This document shows, piece after piece, positions 34,147 through 45,286 of a stretch of 64,000 nucleotides of DNA (position 1 is its first letter; each line of letters begins with the position of its first letter). The translations under genes were made by a program, and so were the position numbers. Origin of the DNA: Wolfiporia cocos (lineage: Eukaryota; Basidiomycota; Agaricomycetes; Polyporales; Phaeolaceae); NCBI GenBank assembly GCA_029448655.1, contig JACCLO010000010.1:2480001-2544000 (forward strand), written 5' to 3'. Under the pieces are notes generated by a model that ran no database searches, was not told where the DNA came from, and saw only the letters and a list, made by a program, of their open reading frames with translations.

Positions 34147-36614
34147 ATGTCTGTCCTTCCCAGTAGCCTACGATCTCTAAAGCAGACGTCTCAAGCTGGT
34201 TCGCAACAGACTGTATCGACAGCAACTCCATCGCTCACTTATTCGTATGTTTATGCTCCTGCCTATATTTGCGATGTGGGATATCTCACCAGTTTTCACA
34301 GTGCCGAGCCAGGAGAGATGGTTCTATCCTCTCATCGGGACATCAGATCGCTCCGAGCTGACGCGACGCAAACCACCAATCCTCATCATGCTTCCAGGCT
34401 GTTTCCGCTGAATCGCGCGCCGCAGAATGATTCACTGCTTTCACATTGTTTCCAATGGTCCGGAGATCTGGATGTCAATCCACGCGTCGTCATCAGACTG
34501 CCGTCTTCGTCACGCAATGGGCTCGCTGATGTTGCTGCCAGTGGAACGATCAATGATCGTCACGCTGGCGTACCTTCGATATGCAGCCGTGAATTTAGAG
34601 ACGGTAATATCACGCGACAAGACAATATTCTCCCGCAAGAAATATCCCATAACCTTATTCCAATCCACCGTGCACCCGCAACTCCGTCATGTATGCAGTC
34701 CTTCGATGGCTGTCAGGGGATGTCAATCTTCAGCTCTTCCATCAAGGGTACTGATGTTAGTCCGCGTCCCGATGACCGAGGTTCGTTCGACATGCCATTC
34801 GTGGGGTTTCATCCGTCCGCAGCACAGCTTTATATGGCACATGCGCATTCGTTGCAGCTCCGAGAAAGAACGTCCACGAAAGCGAGTAGGTCTTTTACCT
34901 GCCAGGAACCATCGCTGTCTATGATTCCTCCTGTGCACGTTTATTCAGACGTCCATACAGCAGTAATCAACCCTACCGCCATCGGTCCGCTGCACCGTAT
35001 CCAAGATCGTGCAACTATGTCATCCATCGAACTCTATACGTTATCAGGGGACGATCGAATTAACCCTCGGGAAGCCGCGCTAAGTGGCGCGAACGAGTTT
35101 CCCTCCTCGGTGCCTACAGGTCTTCATGTTTATAATCCGTCCATATCCGGCGCTACATATGCCGATTCACCCTTCAGCAGCCACAGTTTTTTTAGCGGAT
35201 CCGGACCGGCTGCTGGAACTCACTCCTTGTCGATGTGCGGCGAACTGGGCACTACGTCTACGTTCTCTACCTCGGAACAGTTATCGATGGATTCCAGCAG
35301 AACTCTGTCCGATTCGCGCCCATCTTCGCTAATAATGCCTCAAGAACGCATACCCGATGCATACTACGGAGCAGTCGACTTCGCGAATGCTTCTCCATCG
35401 TTCTGCGGCTTGGGTCAGATTCACTCCGGGGCAATTAACGAGCTCACGGAGCGCCAGCTAATTTCCACGCGTCACCCGGTAGCTAATGACCCTATGTCGC
35501 AGCCTGTGGGTCAGATGTCGAGGAACGACAGCCGGTACTTCGCTAATGCCTTTCCACCATCATCCCTTCCACCATCGTCCCTTCCACCCCCCACATGCGT
35601 CCCACCAGAATTTGCCCATGGAGCTGCAACTGTTGATCCGTTCGGCAGATATGCCACAGAGTATGACCCGATGTGCGGTGGCGGCTATTGGTTCGACGCC
35701 ACGAGGTCATCAAAGGGACCGCAGCCGCGCTTGAGAAATGCGCAGATGAATAGCGCCCCTTCGCTGTCAATGCAGGGGACTGTCCTATCAGGCGCGAGGC
35801 AGACATCCGTTGGTAAGTTCCTGTCGTCATGCGATCCGCCTCGTGCGTATATGGTCTGCAAGGCTAATAAACGAGCCTAGCTCAAAGCATGCCGTCTGCT
35901 ATCGCCACTGATACCGATATAGGCGGGCAATGTTCGACAAGCGCCACTCAATCAGTCTTCCAGCCCAATACGGACATAGATAACGCAGCGGAGAGCCGCT
36001 TCGTACGGCTGTGTGAAGGACAGATCCCGTACGAGAAGTACTGGTCTCTTGGCGACTTGATCTCGTCATCTCCAGCGCGTGTTTATCGCGATTTCTGTGA
36101 GCACCTTTTGATGTTGGAGTCATTTGTGCAGCCACTCAATGTTCTGCATCCTGTCACATGCACAGCGCCACCACCCAACAGCTCAGCCAAGGATCGTCGT
36201 GCGGACAAACCCTCCTGCAACCGCGGAGATGAATGCAACGGTCTCATATCAGAAAGACTGACCGTGCCTAACGAAGAATCGACTTATCCGTGCGGATGGA
36301 ACACGTGTACAAGTCGAGTGGGCAATACGACACTCCGTCTCCATTTGAAGGAACGACATGGGCTCGCTTTGACTCGCTCGAGCCATGATCCCGCAAAAAT
36401 GCACTGTGAGTGGACTGGCTGCGCTAGACTTGTGCGTCCAGAGAACTTGGAGAAGCACATCAAATCTGTTCATCTTAGAAGTACGAAAGTGCGTTGTGAC
36501 TGTTGTGGGGCCTTGATTAGCAGAGGTGATATGATGGCTCGACATCAGAGAGGCGGCTGTACAAAAAAGCAAATGCGGAGAAGAAAGAAAAGAGGAGACG
36601 AGCAGCATCACTGA
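34147..36614 (+). CDS. Large disordered protein with C-terminal Cys/His fingers, copy 1 (putative transcription factor)
   Basis: Exons 34147-35812 and 35881-36614 give 799 residues; the 68-nt intron has donor GTAAGT and branch GGCTAATA. The first 650 residues are Ser/Pro/Asn-rich and look disordered. The end carries three ordered finger units: C693-x4-C698-x11-H710-x4-H715, C731-x4-C736-x11-H748-x4-H753 and C761-x2-C764-x12-H777-x4-C782. A basic tail 'RRRKKRG' follows and may be a nuclear signal. The protein at 48323-50628 repeats the finger order, with 'ENLxKHIxSxH' around the second unit, so this is a family rather than a chance match. A role as a DNA-binding regulator is inferred. It lies between the two DUF202-like paralogues. 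The start could lie in an unseen upstream exon. Confidence 0.75.
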
Positions 36615-37290
36615 CGCATGTAGATGTATCCAAATACGGTAGCAGGACTTGTGCGTACGATAGACTGTAAGCGATCGAAACAGTAGGGAATGTTAAAGCC
36701 ATCTCTGATTACCTCGGGGCATGATGATGTGTATTAGACGGAGACCTTTTGATATCATCTCGTGAAATGAAAACATTGGAGCTCTGAGCACCGACTTGAA
36801 TTCATTGTGAGATCGCTGTAGACACGGTTTGATCCTTGGTCACAATGCTATTAGTACGTTCTCATTCTATCTGTAGCAACATGTTTTGAGCGGCTCTCAC
36901 ATCATGCGATGCTTGATTTCCAGTACGCACTGGATGTAGTTACAATGCCAGGCCTGCCAGATTTCTGCGCTGAAATATCGCGGACGATGCAACGCTGTGC
37001 TCACAATCTTTGCAGAATACCGGCTGCATGTCATCGCTTGACTCAGAATGCCTCGGTCTTGCTGTGGGCCTGCATGTAGGTAAGTCAAGCATACTGAGAT
37101 CTCGTTCATCATAAATTTCAAGTAGATATATGTGCAAAATTCCAGCAGCCAACTGGTAGCAGGAGTCACCGTCACCCAGCTCATATGGTATAGTCAAGTC
37201 AGAACATCTGGTGGTGAACGTCCACGACAATATTTGGCGCATTGACTGCAGCGCCTTGATTTGTGATGGAGGGTATTACAGAACAGCAGA
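36615..37290. other. Convergent intergenic region
   Basis: 676 bp between the 3' ends of the finger gene and DUF202-like copy 2. No feature recognised. Confidence 0.4.
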
Positions 37291-37960
37291 TCATGAAGGC
37301 AGTTCAATCCGAAGAATCAATATCAGTAGCGATATCTCAACCCCCGCCACAATTGTCGCCACAGCTGCCACTATCCATCCTGCTGTCACGAAAGGCCTTC
37401 CATAGATTCTTTTCCCCACTTGACCCACTGTTGGGATTGCGTGAGCCCACCTTTCGCCTTGATGCTCATCGGCAAAGTCGTGATTCGAATGTCGGTTGCG
37501 AAGATACGAAATGACGAAGAGCAGTGCGGCTAGGACAGCATATACAATCCCGACTAGCGTTGGACATGAGCATTGTTGTTGAGATCAGTGTGAAAGCGAA
37601 GCGCACTTACTTCTAGAAAACTGATCATCGAAGAGGCGCAGGATGGTCAAGGCGTAGCCGAGGTTGCCCATGGCGCTCCGTGCGTAGGCACCACCGAATG
37701 TCCGCTGTCGCGCGCGTAGCTCCACTAAACCCAGAGCAAAAGTTTCTCAAACGGATGGGGCATTGTCACAAAAAGAACGCTTACCGATCTCATGCGTGTC
37801 TTCTGGAAAGAATGAGTTCGAGCGGTGGCCCCTGATGAGTAAGTGATATCGTCAGACTTTCGGAATAGATATCAAAATTGACGCACCTGTACTTGTGAGA
37901 ATGTGAACCTTCCTCCCGCACGTCTCCGTCGACAACCATGTCTTTTCTTTGAGGCTCCAT
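37291..37960 (-). CDS. DUF202-like small membrane protein, copy 2
   Basis: Exons 37960-37887, 37831-37785, 37724-37611 and 37553-37291 give 165 residues. Exons 2 and 3 have the same lengths as in copy 1 at 31278-31958 (47 and 114 nt), with the same phases, so the two are a duplicated pair. Core blocks are 'RGHRSNSFFPEDTHEIVE', 'RARQRTFGGAYARSAMGNLG', 'LRLFDDQFSRIGIVYAVL', 'RHSNHDFADE' and 'VGKRIYGRPFVTAGWIVA'. Three hydrophobic segments are visible. Intron 1 here uses a normal GT donor, unlike the GC donor in copy 1. Function is unknown. It lies 411 bp downstream, in transcription direction, of the OXA1 gene's opposite end. Confidence 0.8.
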
Positions 37961-38371
37961 GGTGGCGTTACTTGGGCTGCAGGCTTTTCGAGGCTCCGAG
38001 CGTTCAACTGGCACGACTTGGATGGTCACAAGCAGACGGCCGTGCGATATAGAGCAGGGTATATATACTGTGAGTTGGCACGGGGAGCTACGGCATTCTT
38101 GAAAAAGTATGATATGGGGAAGTAATTGCTTATGATAAGTTTATGATGTCGCGTTCGAGACGAATAACGTCGCGAATCCCGGAAAGCACCGCCACTGATG
38201 GGGCGTAGGTTCACGTGCGTGAGACCGATCACGATGCGTTTGCTGTGCGCGGGCTCAAAATCTAACTCCCGTCTGAGGACGATCAATATTGGCTCGCGGA
38301 GTGTGTGAGCCAATTGAACATGCCATCTAGCACATGCAGGACTATTGTATGAGCATGAGAGCGCGGGTATC
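37961..38371. other. Short intergenic region
   Basis: 411 bp that must hold the OXA1 3' UTR and the promoter of DUF202-like copy 2, as both genes run on the minus strand. No distinct motif recognised. Confidence 0.4.
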
Positions 38372-39853
38372 CTAGTTGCCCCGTTTCTTAGCACGGATTA
38401 AAGCCTCCTGCTCAGCCTTTTTATCTCCCCACCACTTCTTGGCGTACGCAATGGACTCCCTGAATGTGGCCGGCTTGCCTTCAAATTGCTTTGATAAGAT
38501 CGGAATATTGAGCGCACTGCGCACTGCAGGCTGGCGCAGAAGTACAGTCTGAGCGGCAATGGAAACGATGCTCGTGATGACATATACCATGACGCCCTGC
38601 ACAATATCATTCATGTCATGTTCACACAAACGTGGTGAAGAAAGGGGCTTACCGATGGGAGGTTCCACATCAACGGTATACTGACGACGGACATCACGCG
38701 GAACAGGTTCATGACGTGAGCCATGTGCGGCGCAGCGACCATGTCGCGCATAGCAAGCTGGTATGACTTGTCAACTCATTTTTTAGACCCTCTGCTGCCA
38801 TACGCACCGAAAGCTGCACGTTCATCATGACTGCCGAGATGATGGGCAGCGTGCACGTCGGGTCTGCGACGGTCAAGTCGGGCAAGAACGACAAGCCGCT
38901 CCATTTGAGCTGTTCCACCGGGAGGTCGCACATCTTCTTGACCCCAAAGAACATACCGAGCGTGACGGGGAGCTGAATGAGTGGCGCGATGGCCATGGTG
39001 GCCATGTTCACGTCTGCCTTCTCGTAGAGCACGCGCTGCTTCATCATGGCGCTCTGCATCGTGAGCATGTCCTTGCTTGCCTGCGCAGCCTGCATGCGCT
39101 GGCGCAACGCGGCGAGGTCGTCCTGGAACGGCGCGAGCTTCGCCGTCGCGCGCATAGAGCTCACTTGGAACGGGAAGAGAATCACGCGTGAGATGACAGT
39201 CGCGCCGATGATCGTCCAGAACCACGGAAGACCGGTAGAGACCTGCAGGATCTCGATGCCCCAACGACAGAAGCCTGCGGGCGTCCAGCCTGCGAGCCCG
39301 AGCGCGGCAAGATCGCCGTAGTGGAGTGGGGAAGGAAGTGAGGAGACGACGTCTGGTATGGCGGATGCGTCGGGCACCGAGGCTTCTGCGGGCACGCCGG
39401 AAAGCTCGATGCCTTCGATAGACGGGGTTTCCGTAGTAGCAGATCCAGCGGTCTCGGCTACACTTGCAGTCTCAACCGGTGCTTCCTCTACCACTGGTGG
39501 TGGCGGTGCGTCAGGCTCTGCTTGCGAGGGGGCAAACTGCTCCGGAGTTTCCGTTTCCTGCGCGGCCGGTGGTTTTGGCGAGGGCGACCACCAATAATTA
39601 CGGGAGGCATGGGCGAGTGTGAGGGGCTCCGGCCGTGCAAAAGTTGGCCTGGTACGCTGCTATGTCATTAGCATATAACTAAGTAAGTGTCCTGAGCTAT
39701 ACCTGGAGCACAATGCTCGAGAGCGCGCGGGTCTGAACATGGCATACCAACTGCCGCGAGACTCTGCCATTTGAGATTTAGCCTTATACTTGCGTTATGC
39801 AAGGACAAGTCATACCTTGGACTTAGGCATCCAATTCTATGGATGTAAGACAT
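38372..39853 (-). CDS. OXA1: Mitochondrial inner-membrane insertase Oxa1
   Basis: Exons 39853-39816, 39763-39703, 39659-38808, 38757-38653 and 38596-38372 give 426 residues. The N-terminus is Arg/Ser-rich without acidic residues ('MSYIHRIGCLSPRVSRQL'), as expected of a mitochondrial presequence. A Pro/Ala/Glu-rich linker precedes the YidC/Oxa1 core: 'GLPWFWTIIGATVISRVILF', the amphipathic 'ALRQRMQAAQASKDMLTMQS' loop, 'PLIQLPVTLGMFFGVKKM', 'MNLFRVMSVVSIPLMW' and 'GVMVYVITSIVSIAAQ'. The basic C-terminal tail ('WWGDKKAEQEALIRAKKRG') fits ribosome binding. Oxa1 inserts mitochondrially made and some imported proteins into the inner membrane. The first exon is small and found by keeping frame through a GCTAAATC branch site. 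It shares a 222-bp promoter with the elongation factor gene. Confidence 0.92.
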
Positions 39854-40075
39854 TTTGCAGCGCCCCAGGGGCTTTTTGGGCGGCCTTCAGCCAGCAGACA
39901 AGCAAAGACGAGCGGGCAGACCGGAAGATGGGCGTCTACCCAACATTGAGCGCTTCGACTGGAATCACGTTACAGCCTGCCCTGAACTCGATCGAATCTT
40001 CAAAATTCTCAAATTCTGGCTCGAACTCATCGATCTCTACATTCTCTCGTCCCTCTCATTTCTTTCTACCTCGCG
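39854..40075. promoter_or_regulatory. Bidirectional promoter of OXA1 and EF1-beta
   Basis: Only 222 bp separate the ATGs of two divergent genes, so this stretch must contain both 5' UTRs and core promoters. A CT-rich run (CCCTCTCATTTCTTTCTACC, about 40050-40069) directly precedes the elongation factor ATG, the usual context for highly expressed fungal genes. No TATA box is evident. Confidence 0.7.
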
Positions 40076-41148
40076 ATGTCTCTCGATCTCGCTAAGCTCG
40101 AAGCCCACCTCGCTACAAGGTCCTACGTTGAGGGGTGAGTCTAAAGTCTTACATCGGCTGTCCAATGCCCGCTCTGTGATGATCCATACGCTATGGTCCG
40201 TGTTTCCAAGAAGCGACTAGACACCGCTGCTCAAGCATGCCGACAACTTTTACCTAGCTCTCTGACCTGTCGTTGTACCTGTGTTTGAAGAAGATCCCAG
40301 TGCTAACTCGATTCTCGTAGCTACACGCCCTCGCAGGCCGACGTGCACGTCTTCAAGGCGATCTCCTCCACCCCCAACGCGTCGGCGTACCCGCACGTCG
40401 CGCGCTGGTATACGCACATCTCGACCTACGCGGCCGAGCACAGCTCGCTTCCGGGCTCGAGCACTGCTGGCGAAGCGTTCTTCGGCAGCGCAGCCGCAGC
40501 CGCCGCCGAGGAGAAGGAGGACGACGACGATGAGGTCGACCTCTTCGGCTCGGACGACGAGGAGGATGCCGAGGCGGAGCGCATCAAAGCGGAGCGCGTT
40601 GCCGCGTACAACGCGAAGAAGGCGAACAAGCCCAAGACGGTCGCCAAGGTCTGCACCCCTCTCCTGTCTTTTCCGTCTCTATCCTCTCCGCGTAGGGTGC
40701 ATGTAGTAGTCGACGCGTGTATCTATGCTGTGCCGTGCTTTGTTGCAATGGGTATTAACGCCGTTTGCTGCGTTGCAGTCCGTCGTCACGTTCGAAGTGA
40801 AGCCCTGGGATGACGAGACCGACATGGCCAAGCTCGAGGAGTGCGTCCGATCCATCGAGATGGATGGTCTTGTCTGGGGTGCGAGCAAGCTCGTCCCTAT
40901 CGGATACGGTATCCGCAAGCTCCAGATCACCCTCGTCGTCGGTGCGTAAATTTGTCCGATATAAACAACGACATCTGCTGATGGACTGACTGCCTCCAGA
41001 GGACGAGCTTGTTTCGATGGACGACCTCCAGGAGAAGGTTGCGGAGTTCGACGACTACGTGCAGAGCTCAGATATTGCTGCCATGCAGAGTGAGTGACCC
41101 GTGGATCTTGTTCATCTCATGAGCTGACGCGCTTGTACAGAGCTCTGA
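40076..41148 (+). CDS. EFB1: Translation elongation factor 1-beta
   Basis: Exons 40076-40134, 40321-40648, 40779-40941, 41000-41089 and 41141-41148 give 215 residues. The N-terminal GST-C-like domain ('[19 protein letters not shown]', 'HVARWYTHI') anchors to EF1-gamma. An acidic hinge '[20 protein letters not shown]' follows. The C-terminal exchange domain has '[19 protein letters not shown]', '[18 protein letters not shown]' and ends '..MQKL'. It catalyses GDP-GTP exchange on EF1A in the cytosol. Length matches the yeast protein closely. The last coding exon is 8 nt (AGCTCTGA), giving the terminal Lys-Leu and stop. Intron 1 is comparatively long (186 nt), common in ribosomal and translation genes. 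Confidence 0.95.
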
Positions 41149-41573
41149 GCTTCTCCCATTTTTCCGGCTGTCTGTGTCCATGGGTTGAGGGATTGACAGA
41201 AGTGCATCACTGTACTGCTTGCATCGTGTTGTGTAAAACTTGTATACATGAACCAATAGAAATCGTCGAAACAAATTCATCTTGGATTGCAAGGCATCAA
41301 ACTTCACACCTTATGTGTGTCGGCCCATTGCGGCTGCGCGCCTATGAAAATCCGGACCACTTATAGAGTACAAGTCGCTGAATGCACATACATTTAGTCG
41401 TTATCACGGCCTGTCAATTCCAAAGCCACTGGTTCAGATATCTCGACCGTTTCGTCTAAGCCGGTATTTTCCCGCTCTCCTGTCAGTGTACCATCGCTTC
41501 GCAAGTTGCACTGTCTAGCTTCTCTACCGCTCACTGCTCGTTTCTCTTGACCTGACCAACTCCCCGTCTTCCA

Positions 41574-41786
41574 ATGGACTCAGATCCGCCGTTGAGGGTC
41601 AGCCGCGCTCGCGGAGCTGATGCGCTAGCGACCGTGTTCCAGACGGGTCGACTCAGTCGGGAAAAGTACAGTCGGTTTTACACAAGTTCAGGCAAAGATT
41701 CCGGGGGCAGTTTCGAGAGGCGGGCAGCTACTGCCAAGGTGGGAACCACGTGCTCGCTGCTAGGGCGACAAAATAGTAAATACTGA
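41574..41786 (+). CDS. Possible 70-residue hypothetical protein or upstream ORF
   Basis: An open frame starts right after a CT-rich tract of transcription-start type (about 41518-41573) and ends 71 bp before the next gene's ATG. It contains 'RARGADALATVFQTGRLSRE' and no recognised domain. It may be a small gene, an upstream ORF in the leader of the DUF7729-like gene, or chance. Confidence 0.25.
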   Translation: MDSDPPLRVSRARGADALATVFQTGRLSREKYSRFYTSSGKDSGGSFERRAATAKVGTTCSLLGRQNSKY

Positions 41787-41857
41787 ACGCTGTCCCCTTG
41801 GCCTCGCCTTCTCCTCACCGCCGTTTTCGTCGACCAAGACACGTCCATTCGTTTACG

Positions 41858-42954
41858 ATGATCCCTATTGCCGTTGTTCCGCTCTTCGCCGCAGTCGCGT
41901 TGGCCTCGTCCTCAGTGAGTAAACAACTGTACGCTGCGCCGACCGTAGCGGTGAGATCCATCTAACATTGGACCCGCAGTCCTCTCTCATTCCCTCCGGT
42001 ATCAGCTCTAGCTGCACCTCCTTTCTCACGTCATTCAATCAAGATACGGGCCTCGCCAACTGCACGGCACCACTCATCAATGCCACCGCCGAGTTCGGTG
42101 CGAGCGCGAGCTCCAGCGCAAGCCCGAGCGCGAGCAGTGTAGAGAGCGCGCTCGCGACGCTCTGTGACTCCACCTCGGCATGCACGCAGGCAACCATCTC
42201 CTCCAAGCTCGCTGCGTTCTACTCCGCGTGTGAGGACGAGCTCACGTCGTCTCCGAACGCCGCCGTCCTGCGCCAGTACGACGTGCTGTACTCCATCGTC
42301 CCGCTCATGGGCGCGATGTGCAGCAAGGACGACAGCGGCCAGTACTGCGTCATGCAGATCTCTACTGCGAGCTCCAACTCGTCCGGCACTGACGACTCTA
42401 CCTCGTCCGCCTCCGGCTCGTTCTCGTCGATCTCGCAGTACCTCTATTCTTCCGAGGGCAGCACCGCGGCCACCGGCTCTGATGCCGACTCCGACTCCTC
42501 TGCGGTCGGCTCCATCTCCAGCGCAGTGTCCAACGTGACGGGCGCGCTGCGCCGGCGCGACACCGGCGCGCAGAACGTGATCTCGATCGTGCCGAACGTG
42601 ACGACGTTCAGCGAGAACAACATCCTCTTCCTCTTCCTGTCGCCCAACCTCTCCGCAACGGAGCTCTGCTCATCGTGCACGCGCAACATCCTCACCGCAT
42701 ACATCGACTTCGAGTCTAACGTCCCCTACGCGCCCGGCATCGCCGCGAGCACGCTCATGTCCGGCCAGACGGCGCTGTATATGGGAGTCGAGGACACGTG
42801 CGGGGCGAGCTTCCTGAGCGGCGCGGCCGAGGCTGCAGGTACGCTTTCTGGCGGTCTCTTCCACTCGGGCGCGCCTAGGACCATTGGCGGCGGCGTGGCG
42901 GCGGCAAGCGCAGTGATGGGTGCTACTATCCTTGCAGTCGTATCTCTCCTCTAA
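41858..42954 (+). CDS. DUF7729-like secreted, surface-anchored protein
   Basis: Exons 41858-41914 and 41980-42954 give 343 residues. It starts with a signal peptide 'MIPIAVVPLFAAVALASSS'. The body has regularly spaced Cys residues ('CTSFLTSF', 'LANCTAPL', 'LCDSTSACTQ', 'FYSACEDEL', 'AMCSKDDSGQYC', 'LCSSCTRN'), a Ser/Thr/Asp-rich glycosylated-looking middle, and a Gly/Ala/Val-rich hydrophobic tail suited to a GPI anchor. The Cys pattern matches basidiomycete proteins annotated as DUF7729, whose function is unknown. A dibasic 'RRRDTG' in the middle could be a Kex2-type cleavage site. It probably sits on the cell surface. I am sure of the gene and less sure of the family name. Confidence 0.82.
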
Positions 42955-43471
42955 TGGAGCACAGATGACATTGGGTTTATTGGGCCAAAGAGGAAAATAG
43001 GTTTGAATGTCGGCAGCATGAATCACGACGATCACTACTTTATATAGTTTACAGACTATCTATACCCTGCGCCGATTCTAGGACGCGCGCCGTTTTGGCA
43101 GTAGTAATAATAAAGCATACTTGCGATTCTTCACGTCGATTACAAAGCACGCTAGTACAAACGCAAAGTGGAAATAATGCACTACGCACTTAGCCTGGCA
43201 ATGCAAATAGATAGGATAGGTGCGATCTGTGCTATTCCCTTCATCATATTAAATACTTACACTCGGAGCCGGGGCGATCCTGGGCCATATCAATTTTGCT
43301 TCGAGTGCTGACGGGATGAGGTCGGTCGGTTCAATGAACAGCGCTGTGGGCAATATGTACGTCTTAGTATGTCTCGCGCACACAGTGACGCGATGACACA
43401 ATGCACGGTATCTCAACTTTTAACACCAAACATTAGCAGTGAGCATGTCATTGGATCAGGCAGAGCGTACC
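42955..43471. other. Convergent intergenic region
   Basis: 517 bp between the 3' ends of the DUF7729-like gene and orphan membrane gene copy 2. No feature recognised beyond AT-rich 3'-UTR-like sequence (for example 43094-43120). Confidence 0.4.
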
Positions 43472-45286
43472 TCATATGCACACAGACACCTGCGAATAGT
43501 TTTCCTTCAAATACATCTGGATCACAGTAATATAGCCGAAGACAGGGCCGACAAAGAAGGGGGCCATCACCAGTGCGAATTTGGGTTTCCTGAGCACGGT
43601 CGGAAAGCTCACGTCGCCCATGTCGCCACGGGAAAGGACCCAGAATGGGAGGAAGATAACCTGGCTACAGCAGAGCCACGCTAGCATGCGTGCCCGTTGT
43701 GTGGGGGTACTATGGCCTGGCCTGAACCTGGTCAGGGCATAGATGAGGATGTAGGGAAGCGCGAAGACGAGGAATAGGGAGAAGATCGCAAACGTGACTT
43801 CGATCCAGTCAGGCCCGGTCATATCATCATCATCATCATCATCATCATCGGGTATAGGGATGTACTCGTTTGTGACCGCGCCGATGTTGAATTGGCAGAC
43901 GCGACTGTCTCCGACATCTTGTGCTGGCGCGAACCTGAATCGCTTGGTGGTCCCGTCAGTGCGTACGACCAGAAACCTGCCTGGCTTCTCGCTGTCCGTA
44001 CGTGATTCGATCGACATCCGTGTTTTGACATATGCCTGCATCTCCTGGCCTTCCGGTGCGGTAACAGACTCTCCTTCGGGTGAAACAGACTTGGGCTGTG
44101 AATCATTTTGTGAGGGTTCATCATCGGGACGTAGTTTCTCTTTGACGTCGTCCTCTGCATCTGAGATAGACCCAGATTGCTGATTATCGGAATCAAGATG
44201 TGGTGCAGGGGAGGTAGAATGGGGCGTGGGGGTAATGTCCGTGTATGCAGCCTCGGTGGATTTCAAGGTGCCAATGACTCCATCAAATAGAGCTCCAGGT
44301 CGAGATGTAGCCTCCTCCAGAATTGATGTGCGGACGACATATAGACAAGGATAATCGGCCACAAGGCCAACAGCGACCAGGTTGACCACGGACATAATGA
44401 CATATGGGATTACAGTGAGCCCGTACGCAGCATAGCCGTAGCGATCAATCTGATCGCCACGGGTGTCGTAGAGCGTGTATGACGCGAATAGGACCTGTAT
44501 GACGGATATGACCATCTTGAGGTAGCTCTGGGATCGTGCGATATGGATTTTCTCCGTGTCTTGCAGCGTCTGCTCAGTGATGGCGTGGAAATAGTCCCTC
44601 TCGAGAGTGGCCCACCCATACCCAGCGGGCAGGGACATCGTGCCATGGATGTCGCACCCGCTTAGTACATCCGCCTCGTCATATGGATTGACCTCGTTGT
44701 CCTTACGCACGGGTAGGATGTTGAATGAAGCATAGGAGGCTTCAGCTTCACTGCAAGAAGTTGAATGAGAAAACTATCCTTAGGAAAGCAATTAGGCGTA
44801 CGTTTCGTCGATGTCGTGATACCCTATTGGAAGCTGGGCGAAGACGACGTCTTCACGTCCTTCTGGAGGCTCCCAGTCTGCTTTCCTGCAGACAAAAGCA
44901 AGGGCTCTGCCAGCCCAGGCCTGGTACAACTGGTGTCGGCCGAGCAGGATACGGTCAAGCACCAGCGATACAGATCGTCCGAGACCCGCGAACGGAAGGA
45001 ATAACGCGATCAGATTCAGCAGTAAGTGGTCGTGCCATTTTCCTCCAGGTATACCAGGAACTGTGGCTGCGTGACTGGCATAATTTGTGGTTAAAAACAC
45101 CAGGAGGTTCCAGATCATCTGCCCATCTCGTATGCACAGAGAAGGCTCTCGTCGGACCGGCAAGGAGTGAACAGACTCGATGAGAAAGACGACGCTCCAA
45201 GCGACCATAGCAATCGTATGATTACCCAGCGGCAGCGAGAATCGTGATCGTCTGGGTGTGAGCATGATTTTTCGTTTTGTAGTCAT
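43472..45286 (-). CDS. Orphan polytopic membrane protein, copy 2
   Basis: Exons 45286-44802 and 44750-43472 give 587 residues. It is paralogous to the protein at 16661-18563 along its whole length, with the single intron at the same place and phase. Blocks include 'WNLLVFLTTNYASHAATVPG', 'LPFAGLGRSVSLVLDR', 'CRKADWEPPEGRED', 'GDQIDRYGYAAYGLTVIPYV', 'SRPGALFDGVIGTL' and 'ARMLAWLCCSQVIFLPFW'. About eight membrane segments are split by an acidic, Ser-rich hydrophilic loop with an eight-Asp run encoded by an (ATC)n/(GAT)n microsatellite at 43821-43850. The Pro/Asn-rich insert of copy 1 is absent. I do not recognise a known family and assign no function. Confidence 0.78.
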
